Source of the DNA: Bradyrhizobium ontarionense
Lineage (GTDB): Bacteria; Pseudomonadota; Alphaproteobacteria; Rhizobiales; Xanthobacteraceae
Assembly: GCF_021088345.1 (NCBI RefSeq)
Contig: NZ_CP088156.1
Location: 248,001 to 312,000 of the forward strand
DNA: 64,000 nt
Direction of reading: 5' to 3'
Part shown: positions 63,144-64,000 of the stretch, one piece after another
Numbering within the stretch: the first letter of the stretch is position 1
How the letters are laid out: the number at the start of each line of letters is the position of its first letter
Program-made: the position numbers and the translations under genes
Notes under the pieces: generated by a model
Told to the model about the DNA's origin: nothing
Databases searched by the model: none
What the model saw: only the letters and a program-made list of their open reading frames with translations

Positions 63144-64000
63144 GGCCGAACCTCAGCATTGCGGCACTGTCGTTTGGAAATTTTGCAGTCGGGACCGGCG
63201 CCTTCATCATCTCAGGCATCCTCCCGATGGTTGCCGACAGTCTGGAAAGCACGGTCTTCGAGATCGGACAGACCGCAACGGCATTTTCCGTCGCGTTTGC
63301 ACTTGGCGGGCCGCTGCTTGCCTCTCCGACGAGCCGCTTTGATAGGCGGACTCTGCTGACGGCGGGACTGCTCCTGTTTTCGCTGGCCGCAGTGCTGGGG
63401 GCGCTGGCCCCCGACTACGGCGTCCTGATGCTGTCGAGGATCGTCGCGGGGGTTGCCGGCAGCCTGGTGACGCCGCATGCCGCGACGACCGCATCCTTGC
63501 TGGCAGAGGAGAGCGGCCGGGGCCGAGCGATCGCTCTCGTGCTTCTGGGCTTTGCAGCGTCGACCGTGTTCGGGGTGCCGCTCGGCACCATGGTCGGCGC
63601 TGTCTTCGGCTGGCGTGCGGCCTTCGGCGTGATTTCCCTGCTCGCGCTCGCCGGGGCTGTCGGGGTCCGCCTCGCGGTGCCAGGGCAGCTCAATATCCCA
63701 CCCATCGACCTCGGCGGTTGGCGCAAGGTCTTTGCGCATCGCGCCATCATCTTCATGCTGGCGGTAACGCTGTTTCAGGTGCTGGGGCAGGCCACCATCT
63801 TGACTTACCTCGCCATATTGCTGCGGGTCGAAAGTCATGCGTCGGTCGCGGAAATCAGTGCGTTGCTCATGGTGTTTGGCGGGGCAGGGATCGCCGGGAC
63901 GTTCGCCGCCAGCCGTCTCATGGATCGGGTGGGGGCGGCTCTGGTTGCCAATGCATCGATCATTCTGATGTGCGCGGTGATGACGGTGTGGCCCTTCATC
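63134..64000 (+). CDS. MFS transporter, 3' end beyond window
   Basis: A GTG at 63134 inside the end of the previous gene opens a frame that stays open to base 64000 (289 residues). The sequence SIAALSFGNFAVGTGAFIIS, then GPLLASPTSRFDRRTLLTAG and LMLSRIVAGVAGSLVTPHAA, matches the first three helices and the loop 2-3 signature of the DHA1 (arabinose-efflux/Bcr-like) family. About nine membrane segments are visible. It probably exports the product of the GH3 operon or imports its substrate. The start is uncertain because overlapping GTGs are frequent here. Confidence 0.82.
   Translation, partial: MRVGPNLSIAALSFGNFAVGTGAFIISGILPMVADSLESTVFEIGQTATAFSVAFALGGPLLASPTSRFDRRTLLTAGLLLFSLAAVLGALAPDYGVLMLSRIVAGVAGSLVTPHAATTASLLAEESGRGRAIALVLLGFAASTVFGVPLGTMVGAVFGWRAAFGVISLLALAGAVGVRLAVPGQLNIPPIDLGGWRKVFAHRAIIFMLAVTLFQVLGQATILTYLAILLRVESHASVAEISALLMVFGGAGIAGTFAASRLMDRVGAALVANASIILMCAVMTVWPFI

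Overview
The window looks like accessory-rich chromosome of a high-GC alphaproteobacterium, most likely Bradyrhizobium or a close relative. This is an inference from codon use, the gene families present (TRAP and TetR/IclR catabolic loci, DUF3102 proteins, IS5/IS1182-like and IS3-like remnants) and the tRNA-Gln sequences. No 16S or other decisive marker is present. No CRISPR array, rRNA, intact integrase or intact insertion sequence was seen.

Layout. 1-6.0 kb: core-like DNA with the end of an SH3-like protein, a 52-aa protein, a sulfotransferase, tRNA-Gln(CUG), and a TetR regulator divergent from an arylsulfatase across an AT-rich palindrome. At 6,026-6,074 lies the 3' half of a second tRNA-Gln (anticodon UUG), a typical integration scar. 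6.3-19.8 kb: a lower-GC natural-product locus (locus 1) with a methyltransferase, TauD-like hydroxylase, NRPS (T-C-A-T-TE), sulfotransferase, NUDIX-fold protein, feruloyl-CoA-synthetase-like ligase, LuxR solo, IS-truncated sbnA-like fragment and MFS exporter. 20-31.6 kb: an IS3 remnant, a class II ketol-acid reductoisomerase, a frameshifted RHH gene, then an IclR-regulated uptake and catabolic operon (TRAP transporter, thiolase, acyl-CoA ligase, SDR, two PPC/DUF296 proteins).

31.8-58.3 kb: a second natural-product locus (locus 2) bracketed by two near-identical DUF3102 genes in direct orientation. It encodes a luciferase-like monooxygenase, aspartate decarboxylase (PanD), a catalytically degenerate condensation-domain protein, a JmjC-like hydroxylase, an MFS exporter, NRPS T-C-A-T (code resembling beta-alanine), a NUDIX hydrolase, NRPS C-A-T (code resembling glycine), PKS KS-AT-KR-ACP with a C-terminal luciferase-like monooxygenase, an AprA/SxtA-like methyltransferase, NRPS partial-C-A-T, and a thioesterase with a Cys nucleophile. 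58.8-64 kb: a tightly coupled operon with a P-loop kinase, a GH3-type acyl-adenylate amide synthetase, two proteins I do not recognise and an MFS transporter cut by the window end (possible locus 3).

How it may work. In locus 1 the NRPS starts with a carrier domain that has no adenylation partner, so the stand-alone ligase may load an aryl or acyl starter, one probably basic residue is added, and the TE releases the product. The tailoring enzymes would be hydroxylase, methyltransferase and sulfotransferase. In locus 2, PanD would supply beta-alanine for a hybrid peptide-polyketide containing one malonate unit and glycine, oxidised by flavin and iron enzymes. Both thioesterases carry Cys where Ser is usual. 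The assignments of substrates come from hand alignment and are inference.
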